From CAZGAH01 sp964523295 (GTDB lineage Bacteria; Desulfobacterota; Desulfovibrionia; Desulfovibrionales; Desulfovibrionaceae), in assembly GCA_964523295.1 (NCBI GenBank), contig CAZGAH010000004.1, positions 1-64,000 on the forward strand: DNA of 64,000 bases. The letters run 5' to 3'. Positions 1 through 8,938 of this stretch are shown piece after piece. A program made the position numbers and the translations under genes. Every line of letters starts with the position of its first letter. The first letter of the stretch is position 1. Below the pieces are notes generated by a model that was not told where the DNA came from, ran no database searches, and saw only the letters and a list, made by a program, of their open reading frames with translations.

Positions 1-2
1 GG

Positions 3-929
3 CCGGAAGGCGAGTCCGAAGAGCACGGCAAGGCGGAGCCGGAGACCGAGACGGGTGCTCAGGTTGAGCCGGAGTCCGGCAAGGGGCACGAATACGGCCG
101 CGTCGAGGGCGGGCCGGATAGCGGGCGGGGCGGCGAGCAGGCTGAATCCGAGCCCGAGGCCAAGCCCAGGCCCGAAGGCGAATCCGAAGGGCGGGGCAAG
201 GGGACGCCGGAATCCGAGTCAGGCGTGAAGGCCAGGCCCGAAGGCGAGGCTGAAGAGCGTGGTAAGGCGGAGCCGGAATCCGAGAAGGGCGCCCAGGCCG
301 AACCGGAGTCCGAGGCAGAGTCCGAGTCCGCGGGCGCGACGCAACCCGAGCCGGAGTCCGGGAAGGGGCACGAATACGGTCGCGTCGAGGGCGGCCCAGA
401 CAGCGGACGCGGCGGCGAGCAGGCTGAATCCGAGGAGCGGGGGAAGGAGGCGCCGGAAGCCGAATCGGGCGCGAAGGCCGGGCCGGAAGGCGAGGCCGGC
501 GGGCGAGGTAAGGGGGCGGCAGAGCCCGAGGCAGAAGCCAAGGCGGGAACCGGGCCGGGGTCTGGGTCGGGCGCAAAGGCCAGGCCGGGCGAGGCTGAGG
601 CCGAGCCGGACGCTGGCGGCGGGCAAGGGGAGCCAGACGAAGGTTCCGGGAGCGAAACCGGGAGCGGGGAAGAGGCTGAAGCCGAGTTGTTTACGCTTCA
701 GTCCGGCGAATCAGAGGCGAACGGCGAAAACTGGACCGTGGCCACGGCGGAGACCGGGTCGGAAACTGGTTCGGCTCCGGAGGCGGAGGCCTGGACGTCA
801 ACCGTGGAGACCGAATCCCAGACGTCTTCCGGCGAGCAAGGCGGCTGGATGGAAGAAGAAAGCGGGCAGCAGGCGCCGGGCGCGGAGGAATCCGGGTTGG
901 GCATGGAAGAAGAACAGACCGGCTTTTAG
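3..929 (+). CDS. acidic repeat protein, C-terminal part (5' end outside window)
   Basis: The reading frame is open from the left edge to a TAG at 927-929, so only the last 308 residues are visible. They are almost entirely Glu, Ala, Gly, Pro, Ser and Lys in loose repeats built on PEGE, PESE and GKGxPE elements, with no predicted membrane segment or catalytic motif. A 28-residue block (containing GKGHEYGRVEGGPD) occurs twice. The last 80 residues are less repetitive and rich in Glu, Thr and Ser. The gene lies 97 bases before a type I secretion operon on the same strand, so it may encode the exported substrate, but no RTX nonapeptides or clear secretion signal are seen. The overlapping Arg-rich frame is regarded as a shadow. 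Confidence 0.6.
   Translation, partial: PEGESEEHGKAEPETETGAQVEPESGKGHEYGRVEGGPDSGRGGEQAESEPEAKPRPEGESEGRGKGTPESESGVKARPEGEAEERGKAEPESEKGAQAEPESEAESESAGATQPEPESGKGHEYGRVEGGPDSGRGGEQAESEERGKEAPEAESGAKAGPEGEAGGRGKGAAEPEAEAKAGTGPGSGSGAKARPGEAEAEPDAGGGQGEPDEGSGSETGSGEEAEAELFTLQSGESEANGENWTVATAETGSETGSAPEAEAWTSTVETESQTSSGEQGGWMEEESGQQAPGAEESGLGMEEEQTGF
69..434 (+). repeat. 84-base direct repeat, two copies 282 bases apart
   Basis: Bases 69-152 and 351-434 are nearly identical; most differences are at third codon positions. The spacing of 282 bases is 94 codons, so the repeat stays in frame. It marks a larger duplicated unit in the acidic repeat protein. Confidence 0.75.
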
Positions 930-1026
930 CATCGGCGCGTCTGTCGATGGTTGCATTGACATGTCCTGCTTCATTCAGGCATGAATCCATGCAACGGAAT
1001 ACTTTCTATATTGTAGGGGAATGGCT

Positions 1027-2760
1027 ATGCGCACCCCCAGACTGGCCGCCCGGGGAGGTTTTTTCGGCGATCTGATCGCCCTGCCGCGGGTTGTGGGCTG
1101 CGTGCCGGAACTTGCCCTGGCATCCCTGACCATCAACCTGCTTTCGCTGGCCTTGCCGCTCGTTCTGATGCAGGTCTACGACCGCATCGTTCCCAACCGG
1201 ACTCTCGAAACTCTGATCTGGCTCGTGATCGGGTTCTGCCTGGCGCTCGGGCTGGAGGCCGTACTGCGGCTGTGCCGGTCCACGATCACCAACTGGGCCG
1301 CGGCACGGTTCGAGCACGCGGTGGGATATGATTGTCTGCTCGACGTCGTGCGCAGCCGGCTCGATGCCTTCGGGCAGCATGGCGTCGGCGAGTACCTGGA
1401 ACGTTTCGCCGCTCTGAGCACGTTGCGACGATTTTTCTCCGGGCAGGCCGTTCAGGTCGCCCTCGACATTCCCTTTGCCGTGGTCTTCATCCTGACTATC
1501 GCCTTTCTGGGCGGAGCAACGGTGGCCTGGTACGTTATTGCTGCCATTGCCGTCTATCTCGCCGCGGTGTTCCTTCTCCGGCCGTTCTACCAAAAACGGC
1601 GCATCCGGCAACGCGGTCTTGGCAACGAGCGTTTTTCCTTTGTCGTCCAGGCCTTGTCCGGCATTCACACGCTCAAGGCCCTGACCGCCGAAGAGCCCAT
1701 GGCCCGGCGCTATGAACGGCTCCAGACAGACACCTCGCGCATAAACTTCGAGTTGTCGTTGCTGGAAAGCCTCCCGGCATCGCTCGCTGTGCTCTGTTCG
1801 CAGCTCATTCTCTTCGGGGTGATACTCCTGGCCGGGCAGCGCGTCATTGCCGGCGTCGTGACCATGGGCGGTCTGGCAGCCTGTTCCCTGCTCGCGGGCC
1901 GCTGTTTTCAGCCCTTTGCCAGCGCGGCTGCCCTGTGGTTGCAGTATGCAGACATCCGCGCGGCCAAAGAGCAGATCGCGGCCATGCAAAATCTTCCCTC
2001 CGAGTCGCCTGCCAGTGCGCCGCCGCTTCCGCCTGACATCCGCGGAGACCTGGCGCTCGAGCGCGTCGTCTATGGATCGGGGCATGGCCGCGTCCATCTG
2101 CTCGATGGGGTGGATTTGACTGTTCCCGCCCGCAGCATGGCAGGCATTTTCCCCGCCGAGGGGCAGGAATCGGGCACGCTGCTGCAGGTGGCTATGGGTC
2201 TGCTTCGGCCTGTTTCAGGCGCCGTGCGCGTGGATGATATCGACCTGGGGACGGTCGACGTGGCCGATCTGCGCGGGCGAATGGCCTACGTGCCCGCTGC
2301 GGGTACGTTGTTTCATGGCAGCATCCTCGACAATCTCAGCTGTTTCAATCCACGCTACCGAGAGAACGCCCTGGACTCCGCGGCCTTGATGGGGCTGGAC
2401 TCCGCGATCGCGCAATTGCCTCACGGATACGAGACCGTGGTGGGCAATCGCCTTCACGAGGCCCTGCCCACCGGCGTGGTGCAGCGCATCGCCCTGGCCC
2501 GTGCCCTGGTCGTGCGGCCCCGCATCCTCCTGCTGGACGCGGTCGACGGGCTCATGGATCAGGAAAGCCTGGACGTGATGTGCTGGCTCATGGGCAAGCT
2601 CAAGGGACAGTGTACCGTGCTCCTGGTCACGTCCGAGCCCCGTCTGCTCGGTTTGTGCGACGCGGTATACCGCTTCAAGGAGGGCCTCATCGAGCCGGAT
2701 CCGGCGTATGCGACCTGCATTCCGAGCGAAATCCAGACAGGGGAGCCTCACCATGAATGA
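1027..2760 (+). CDS. type I secretion ABC transporter subunit with degenerate ATPase domain
   Basis: About 577 residues in HlyB/LapB-like architecture without an N-terminal peptidase domain: a six-helix ABC transmembrane region (about 20-310) and a nucleotide-binding domain (about 340-560). The ATPase motifs are damaged. The Walker A lysine position is Ser (PAEGQESGT), the signature reads LPTGV instead of LSGGQ, the Walker B motif is LLLDAV with no catalytic Glu, and the H-loop His is Ser. ATG 1027 is preferred to ATG 1021 because AGGGG at 1015-1019 is then seven bases upstream. A TTGACA at 956-961 could be a -35 element, but no good -10 follows. The stop overlaps the next gene. Probably works as a heterodimer with the second ABC subunit of the operon. 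Confidence 0.85.
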   Translation: MRTPRLAARGGFFGDLIALPRVVGCVPELALASLTINLLSLALPLVLMQVYDRIVPNRTLETLIWLVIGFCLALGLEAVLRLCRSTITNWAAARFEHAVGYDCLLDVVRSRLDAFGQHGVGEYLERFAALSTLRRFFSGQAVQVALDIPFAVVFILTIAFLGGATVAWYVIAAIAVYLAAVFLLRPFYQKRRIRQRGLGNERFSFVVQALSGIHTLKALTAEEPMARRYERLQTDTSRINFELSLLESLPASLAVLCSQLILFGVILLAGQRVIAGVVTMGGLAACSLLAGRCFQPFASAAALWLQYADIRAAKEQIAAMQNLPSESPASAPPLPPDIRGDLALERVVYGSGHGRVHLLDGVDLTVPARSMAGIFPAEGQESGTLLQVAMGLLRPVSGAVRVDDIDLGTVDVADLRGRMAYVPAAGTLFHGSILDNLSCFNPRYRENALDSAALMGLDSAIAQLPHGYETVVGNRLHEALPTGVVQRIALARALVVRPRILLLDAVDGLMDQESLDVMCWLMGKLKGQCTVLLVTSEPRLLGLCDAVYRFKEGLIEPDPAYATCIPSEIQTGEPHHE

Positions 2761-3220
2761 TATGGTCTGGATGCGCTGGGTCCTGCAGACCGCCCGACGC
2801 TGGGAAGACATCGCGGGCATCGTTCAGCCCATCGGTATCGAGGTTATCGACACGGATCATCGCATCTTCACCGAATACGTCCTCGAACTCAACGGCCTCA
2901 TCGATTCTTTGAAGGATAAGACCGGATCCGGGGTGCAGATTGGCCTGGAGAAGGATATCTTCCGCAAAATACTCGACTATACGCAGTTCCATTTCGCCCG
3001 AGAGGAAGAAATAATGCAGCACATGCACCTGCCGGGCTACGTCTATCACCGGCGGCAGCATGAGTATGTCTTCGAACTCGTGAGCGGCCTGTGTCGCGAC
3101 TTCGAGGCCGGGCGTGTTCATATCTCCGAAAAGCTCAAAGTTACGCTTCTGGATTGGTGGGTGCGGCATATCAACGTCGTCGACGTGGGTACCTTCGTGC
3201 GTAAAGAGGCCTTTGAATGA
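2753..3220 (+). CDS. hemerythrin-like metal-binding protein within secretion operon
   Basis: A 155-residue single-domain hemerythrin. The di-iron ligand pattern is complete: H36 in DTDHRIFTE, H80 and E84 in FHFAREE, H99 and H103 in YHRRQH, and H139 and D144 in WWVRHINVVD. The family binds O2, or acts as an oxygen or iron sensor or store, in the cytoplasm of microaerobes and anaerobes. ATG 2753 overlaps the upstream ABC gene by eight bases, with GGGGAG before it. Its own TGA overlaps the ATG of the next ABC gene (ATGA), so it appears translationally coupled to both transporter subunits. A hemerythrin inside a type I secretion operon is unusual and suggests oxygen- or iron-linked control of export, which is an inference. 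Confidence 0.9.
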   Translation: MNDMVWMRWVLQTARRWEDIAGIVQPIGIEVIDTDHRIFTEYVLELNGLIDSLKDKTGSGVQIGLEKDIFRKILDYTQFHFAREEEIMQHMHLPGYVYHRRQHEYVFELVSGLCRDFEAGRVHISEKLKVTLLDWWVRHINVVDVGTFVRKEAFE

Positions 3221-5302
3221 ACCTTGGCGACAGTCCTTTTGCCATGTGCCTGCTGCCGTTGCTCGACGCGCTGGGCTGGCACGGCGATCAGGGGCGTCTG
3301 GTCGAGGCCCTGCCGTCCGGATCGGGGAGCGAACTCGATCGCGACGGTTTGCTTCAGGTCCTGGCCAATCTCGGATTTCAAGCCACGAGTGCGAGGCTGG
3401 TGCTTGCACGCATCGACAGCCGGCTCTTTCCCTGTCTGTTCGAGTCCGAGCGCGGCGATGTGCTTGTTATCATCAAGCGCGCCGCGAACAATCTGGTCGT
3501 CTTCGACAGCCAATCCAGGGGCTATCGCGAACTGGATTCCGCCGCCACGTCCGGTACGGCATTCTTCTTTTCCGCGCTCACGCCCGACCGCCAGTCGCTG
3601 CTCGCCCGTCAGCCCGACTGGTTTCGCCGGCTGCTGAGCCGCTTTATGCAGCCCGCGATGCACGCCCTGGGCATTACGCTGCTGCTCAATCTCCTGGCCT
3701 TTTCAATCCCCGTTTTCGTGAGCACGATCTATAATCAGATTCCCTTCATGTCCGAGACCAGGAATCTGGTCTACATCGTTGCCGGGGTATGCATCTTTCT
3801 GTTCAGCGATTTCGGGCTGCGACTCGCGCGCGCCGTACTGGGCTGCTTTACTGGCGCCCGGCTGGGCTTTATCGTGGACAACGAAGTGTTCCGGCGTATT
3901 CTGGCCCTGGCGCCGGGCTATACCGAGTCCGCGTCCATCACGGCGCAGCGCGCCCGGATCAGGGATTTTGAGGGCGTGCGTGAATTTTTTGGCGGACCGG
4001 CTGTCGTGGCGCTTATGGAGCTGCCCTTCGTTGCGCTGTTGCTCTTCGGCATGTTTCTCATTGCCGGTTCGCTGGCACTGGTTCCTCTTGTCGCCATACT
4101 CTGTTTCGGTCTGTTGGCCAGCGTGCTCAAAACCGCCATGGCCCGCGCGGGCGAGGCCGACGCCAAGGCCGCGGTGGAACGCCAGGAGCTCCTGGCCGAG
4201 GTGCTTTCCAAGCTTTCTGCGGTCAAGTACGCGGGTAACCGTCAGGGCTGGCTGGATCGGTATCGGGAGGCCTCCGCCCGCGCCGCCTTTGGATCATACC
4301 GGCTGGCCCAGCTCACGGCGCTCATGAACACCTCCACGCATGTGCTGGTCATGGGCGCCGGCGTAGCGACCATGGCTGTCGGGGTACATCTGGTCCTCAA
4401 CAACGCGCTGAGCATGGGCGGGCTGGTGGGGAGCATGTTCCTGGTCTGGCGCATCCTGGCACCGCTGCGTACCGGCTTCGGCGTGCTGCTGCAGCTTGAT
4501 CGCATCAAGAAGAGCGTACGCCAGATCGACCGGCTCATGAATCTGGATATCGAGCGCAAGCCGGATCAGCAGTCCGTGCTGCAGCGGAGCTTCCGCGGCG
4601 ACGTGGCCTTCAGCGGCGTCTCGTTGCGCTACGCAGCCGACGCGCACCCCGCGCTGCTCGGCGTATCCTTTACCCTCGACGCGGGGCAGGCGTTGCTCGT
4701 GACCGGGCATGACGGGGCGGGCAAATCATCGCTACTCAAGCTGCTGCTCGGCATGTACCAGCCCCAGGCGGGCAGCATCACCATCGACGGCATGAACCTG
4801 CGGCAAATGGATCCGATCATGCTTCGCCGTGCCCTGGCCTACGCACCCGAAACTCCGCAGTTCTTCGACGGGTCCATCGCCGACAACCTGCGTCTGGCGG
4901 AGCCGGCTGCCGAGGACGAGGCTCTGATCGCCGCCTGTACCAAGGCTCAGGTTCTGGACGATATCCAGGCGCTGGAGGCCGGCCTCGATACCCCGGTGGA
5001 ACGGCTCAGGTTGCTGCAGCCAATGGCCTTCTGGCAGAAACTCAGTATCGCGCGCGCNNNNNNNNNNGCCGATCTATTGCTTCGACGGCGGGCTCGATCA
5101 GGTCGATGCGGCCAGTCGGCAGGCCATCCTTGCATCGCTCTGCGAACTCAAGCGTTCGGCGACGATCATACTGGCCGGCACCACGAAGGATCTGACAACC
5201 CTCGCGGACAAGATCCTCTGGCTGGACAAGGGCAAGACCAGGCTGTTCGGACCGGCGGATAAGGTCGCGCCACAGCTGACAGACATGCATGTCTGCACCT
5301 GA
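3217..5302 (+). CDS. type I secretion ABC transporter with inactive C39-like domain (interrupted by assembly gap)
   Basis: About 695 residues. The N-terminal 130 residues resemble a C39-like domain with no catalytic Cys, as in LapB/HlyB-type transporters, followed by a six-helix ABC membrane domain (about 150-430) and an ATPase domain. Walker A is intact (GHDGAGKSS, K503), but the signature is QPMAF in place of LSGGQ. After the N run, the Walker B region reads IYCFDGGLD with no catalytic Glu, and the H-loop His is Thr. The frame continues to TGA 5300-5302 only if the true gap is a multiple of three bases (for example 12, not 10), so a straight translation through the Ns is misleading. Its start overlaps the hemerythrin stop. 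Likely partner of the 1027-2760 subunit. Confidence 0.85.
5058..5067. other. assembly gap (10 N)
   Basis: The N run lies between the SIARA helix and the Walker B strand of the second secretion ABC subunit. The flanking coding frames are offset, so the true gap length is not ten. Confidence 0.99.
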
Positions 5303-5336
5303 GCAGACACAACGCGCCGTACAGGGCAGGTAGATC

Positions 5337-6671
5337 ATGGCGACGAACTCCTCGAGTTCCCTCGGCCGCAAAGAGGCCCTTCATCTCTCCAAGTCCATTC
5401 TTCTCGAAGAGTCGGGCGTCCCGGTCATCGTGCGTCTGGCGATAGTGATCGTCGCCGTGGTCGTGGCTGCGTTCTCGGTCTGGGCCAGCGTGACCACTAT
5501 CGACGAGGTCGCGATCAGCGCCGGATTCATCGAGCCGTCCGGACAGGTGCTCGTGGTGCAAAGCGAGCCTGGCGGACTCGTGACCGACATTCTCGTTCAC
5601 GACGGGCAGCACGTCGCCAAAGGCCAGGTGCTGGTGCGACTCGATCCGGTCACGGTCAACTCGCGACAGAGCGAGGCCCTGGGCCAGAAGGCCGCGTTCG
5701 AAACCCGCAAGGAGCGGCTCCTGGCCCTGCTGGAAAGCCGCGAACCCGACTTTTCGCGCTTCAACGTCAAATACGCCGAATTCGTGGATTACCAGCTCAA
5801 ACTCTATCGTCAGAATCTGGAGTCGCTCAAGCTCAACCGCGAGATACTCTCCAGCCGGGTGCAGCAGTTCACCGTCGAGCTGCAGGAACTCCAGAATACG
5901 GAGAAAATGGCCTCCGAAAATTTCAAGCTCATGAAGGAAGAACTCGGCGCCTATTCGAAGCTGCAGGAACAAAAGCTCGTCGGCAAGAGCGAGTTCAATG
6001 CCGTCATGCGCCTCTATCTCCAGGCCCAGGAGAATTTGCTTCAGATACCCACGCGGCGGATGCAGCTCAACGAGTCGCTGAACGAAAGCCAGAGTCGCCT
6101 CGCCCGGCTGGATATCGACGCCAGGGAGGGCTGGCTCAAGGAGATGGACCGCCTCAACGAAGACCTGGCCAGGCAGAGCGAGGCTTTGTTGCGGCTCGAT
6201 ATGCAGGCCCGGCAGCACGAGATTTTCAGTCCTTCGGAAGGCTATGTGCATAACCTGCGGCTGCGCTCTCCGGGTGAAGTGGTCGAGCCCGGGGGGAAAC
6301 TCCTTGATCTGGTACCCATGGACCGCCCGCTCGTGGCGAGAACGAAAATCCGCTCCCGTGACATCGGCCACCTGCAGATCGGTCAGCCGGTGACCATCAA
6401 GGTCCAGGCCTACGACTACGCACGCTACGGCGGCATTTCCGGCCGGCTCAAAGACCTTTCGCCCTTCACCATGACGGAAGCCGGTGACGAGGCCTTTTAT
6501 CGGGCGACCATGGAACTCGACAAGGCCTACGTCGGCGACAACCCGGACGACAATCGGCTCATCCCGGGCATGATCGTGCAGGCCGACATCCGGACCGGGC
6601 AGAAGACCATCATCGAGTACCTCATGAAACCGATCTTCACCTCCGTCAAACAGGCCTTTCGCGAGCGCTAG
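5337..6671 (+). CDS. HlyD-family membrane fusion protein of type I secretion system
   Basis: 444 residues with the layout of the T1SS periplasmic adaptor: a short cytoplasmic N-terminus, one membrane helix (about 29-51), a lipoyl-like half (GGLVTDILVHDGQHVAKGQVL), a long coiled-coil hairpin (about 110-290), the second lipoyl half and a beta-barrel domain (LIPGMIVQADI near the C-terminus). Such proteins link the inner-membrane ABC exporter to a TolC-like outer-membrane channel. No TolC homologue is in the window. The ATG has AGGGCAGG just upstream and lies 34 bases after the ABC gene, the last gene of the operon before a GC hairpin. Confidence 0.92.
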   Translation: MATNSSSSLGRKEALHLSKSILLEESGVPVIVRLAIVIVAVVVAAFSVWASVTTIDEVAISAGFIEPSGQVLVVQSEPGGLVTDILVHDGQHVAKGQVLVRLDPVTVNSRQSEALGQKAAFETRKERLLALLESREPDFSRFNVKYAEFVDYQLKLYRQNLESLKLNREILSSRVQQFTVELQELQNTEKMASENFKLMKEELGAYSKLQEQKLVGKSEFNAVMRLYLQAQENLLQIPTRRMQLNESLNESQSRLARLDIDAREGWLKEMDRLNEDLARQSEALLRLDMQARQHEIFSPSEGYVHNLRLRSPGEVVEPGGKLLDLVPMDRPLVARTKIRSRDIGHLQIGQPVTIKVQAYDYARYGGISGRLKDLSPFTMTEAGDEAFYRATMELDKAYVGDNPDDNRLIPGMIVQADIRTGQKTIIEYLMKPIFTSVKQAFRER

Positions 6672-6788
6672 AGACCGGACACGCGTTTTATTCGCAGGCA
6701 CGAAGCCGCCCGTTCGACGCGGCCCCCTTGACAGGGCTGCCGCCCGCACATAGGGAACCCCAAACAGACGCCAGTTCCTTCAGCCGGA

Positions 6789-6806
6789 CACCGCCTTCGG
6801 GCGGTG
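6789..6806 (+). terminator. UUCG-loop hairpin downstream of secretion operon
   Basis: A perfect 7-bp stem CACCGCC/GGCGGTG closes a TTCG tetraloop, 117 bases after the hlyD-like stop. The 3' side is only moderately T-rich (CTCCTTCGTC), so termination is plausible but not certain. Its position also argues that the next gene starts downstream of it. Confidence 0.5.
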
Positions 6807-6895
6807 CTCCTTCGTCGCGCGCGGCGACGCCGGTTTTCCTTGGGCAAGGGGAGGCCAGCGAGCCGGAACGCAAGGGGTCTGTTTCAGGGGTGAGG

Positions 6896-8050
6896 ATGGA
6901 GAGGCCTGACATTTCGTCCGGTCCGGGAGCGCCTGCGCTCCAGGTGGAGCAATCGGGAGACCTGTTGCTGGTCCGTCTGGAGGGACGCTGGATCATTGGC
7001 CGGAACCTGCCTGCCTTGACGCCGCTTTCGCGTGCGCTGCAATCCACGCCGCGTCCTCGCCGGATAGCCTTCGACGCGGCCGGGCTGGACGGTTGGGACA
7101 GCCGTTTTCTGCTCTTCTGCCGCAACGTGGCGTCCATGGCCGCGGGTGCTGGCGTCGAAATGGACACCTCGGGATTGCCGGAAGGGGCGATGCGGTTGCT
7201 GACCCTGGCGGCGAAGGTGCCCCCTCGCCCCGGCGCCGCGCGGGCGAAGGAATCCACGTCCTTTCTCGCTCTGGTCGGGACCAGGGCGCTGGGGATTTGG
7301 GAAAACTGCCGCGAGCTGCTGGCATTCATTGGCGAGACAACCCTGGCCGTGGGGCAGCTGTTGCGCGGGCGGGCGGTGTTTCGCGCCTGCGATCTGTGGT
7401 CTCTGCTCAAGCAGTGCGGTCTCGACGCGCTGCCGATCGTTTCGCTCATCAGCCTGCTCGTGGGCCTGATTCTGGCCTTTATCGGCGCCATCCAGCTGCA
7501 GATGTTCGGGGCGGAAATCTATGTTTCGGGGCTGGTGGGCATTGCCATGACCCGGGTCATGGGCGCGATCATGACCGGCATCATCATGGCCGGGCGTACG
7601 GGCGCCTCCTTTGCCGCGGAAATCGGCACCATGCAGGTCAACGAGGAAATCGACGCGCTGCGTACGCTGGGTATCGGTCCCATGGAATTCCTGGTGCTGC
7701 CGCGGATGCTGGCCCTGGTGATGATGCTTCCGCTCCTGTGCCTCTATGCGGATCTCATGGGCATCCTCGGGGGCTTCCTCGTCGGGGTGATGATGCTGGA
7801 GATCAGCCCCGAAGCCTATCTCCAGGCGACGTGGGAATCGGTCGGGCTCGTTAACATCTGGATCGGCCTGATCCATAGCGCGACCTTTGGCGTGCTCGTC
7901 GCGCTCTCGGGCTGCTATCAGGGCATGCGCTGCGGACGCAGCGCCTCCGCCGTGGGCCTGGCGACCACCTCATCCGTGGTGGCCAGCATTGTCAGCATCA
8001 TCGTGGCCACGGCCATCATCACCTTGATGTGCAACTTTTTCGGCGTGTAA
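6896..8050 (+). CDS. mlaE: MlaE-family lipid ABC permease with N-terminal STAS-like domain
   Basis: 384 residues. The first ~115 form a small alpha/beta STAS-like domain (MlaB-like), and the rest is a typical MlaE permease with about five membrane segments, including the family stretch MTGIIMAGRTGASFAAEIG and a conserved EIDALRTLGI loop. With MlaF and MlaD it forms the inner-membrane complex that moves phospholipids between inner and outer membranes. The frame is open from 6728, but those extra residues are low-complexity and span a hairpin. ATG 6896 has GGGG five bases upstream and gives the usual family length. First gene of a four-gene operon. Confidence 0.88.
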   Translation: MERPDISSGPGAPALQVEQSGDLLLVRLEGRWIIGRNLPALTPLSRALQSTPRPRRIAFDAAGLDGWDSRFLLFCRNVASMAAGAGVEMDTSGLPEGAMRLLTLAAKVPPRPGAARAKESTSFLALVGTRALGIWENCRELLAFIGETTLAVGQLLRGRAVFRACDLWSLLKQCGLDALPIVSLISLLVGLILAFIGAIQLQMFGAEIYVSGLVGIAMTRVMGAIMTGIIMAGRTGASFAAEIGTMQVNEEIDALRTLGIGPMEFLVLPRMLALVMMLPLLCLYADLMGILGGFLVGVMMLEISPEAYLQATWESVGLVNIWIGLIHSATFGVLVALSGCYQGMRCGRSASAVGLATTSSVVASIVSIIVATAIITLMCNFFGV

Positions 8051-8074
8051 CCTGTCGGCGCGGAGAATCGATCT

Positions 8075-8938
8075 ATGAGCATGAGCACGTCCGGAATCGC
8101 GCCCCCCGAAGCGACGCAACCGGCGCAACAATCCGCTTCCTCCCCGGTATCGGAACCAAAGCCGCATCTGACGGTCAAGGACCTCACCATCGCGTATGGC
8201 AGTTTCGTGCTCATGCGCGATCTTTCCTTTACCATCCGGCATGGAGACATTTTCATTATCATGGGCGGCAGCGGCTGCGGAAAAAGCACCCTGCTGAAGG
8301 TTCTGGTCGGGCTCAAGGTGCCGGCTGCCGGCCAGGTGCTCTACGGCCAGACGCGACTGTGGGAGGTCAGCGAGGACGAGCGCAACCGCCTGCTGCGGCG
8401 CACCGGCATTCTCTATCAGAGCGGCGCGCTCTGGAGTTCGATGACCCTGGCCCAGAACGTGGCCTTGCCCCTGGAGCAATACACGACGCTGTCCGCTGCG
8501 GAGATTCGGGACCTGGCGTCGTTCAAGCTGGCCCTGGTCGGCCTGGCCGGGTTCGAGGATTTCTACCCGTCGGAAATCAGCGGCGGGATGCGCAAGCGCG
8601 CCGGCCTGGCCAGGGCCATGGCCCTTGATCCGGAAGTCCTCTTTTTCGACGAGCCGTCGGCCGGGCTGGATCCCGTCAGTTCGCACCTGCTCGATGAGCT
8701 GATCGTGGAGTTGCGCTCCAGCCTGGACGCGACCATTGTCATCGTAACGCACGAACTGGCCAGCATCTTCGCCATAGGCACCAACTCCGTCTTTCTGGAC
8801 GTGGGGACAAAAACCATGACCGCAACCGGCAACCCCGGCGACCTGCTCCGGAATTCAAAGGATCCCGGCCTGATCGAGTTCCTGACCCGGGGTGAAGGCC
8901 GGTCTTCCGCAAGCGATGGTAAGGATAATGATTTATGA
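8075..8938 (+). CDS. mlaF: MlaF-family lipid transport ATPase
   Basis: 287 residues with a complete ABC ATPase: Walker A GGSGCGKST, signature ISGGM, Walker B VLFFDEPSAGLDP and the H-loop His in VTHELAS. The ISGGMRKRAGLARA form is typical of MlaF/Ttg2A. About 30 Pro/Ala/Ser-rich residues precede the domain. A second ATG at 8081 is also possible. The stop overlaps the mlaD start (ATGA), giving translational coupling. It powers lipid exchange by the adjacent permease and MCE protein. Confidence 0.93.
   Translation: MSMSTSGIAPPEATQPAQQSASSPVSEPKPHLTVKDLTIAYGSFVLMRDLSFTIRHGDIFIIMGGSGCGKSTLLKVLVGLKVPAAGQVLYGQTRLWEVSEDERNRLLRRTGILYQSGALWSSMTLAQNVALPLEQYTTLSAAEIRDLASFKLALVGLAGFEDFYPSEISGGMRKRAGLARAMALDPEVLFFDEPSAGLDPVSSHLLDELIVELRSSLDATIVIVTHELASIFAIGTNSVFLDVGTKTMTATGNPGDLLRNSKDPGLIEFLTRGEGRSSASDGKDNDL

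Noticed and set aside
259..984. Long Arg/Pro-rich open frame overlapping the acidic repeat protein
   Set aside because: It is the +1-type shadow of a GC-rich repeat; the acidic frame is open from the window edge and has codon-level repeat conservation.
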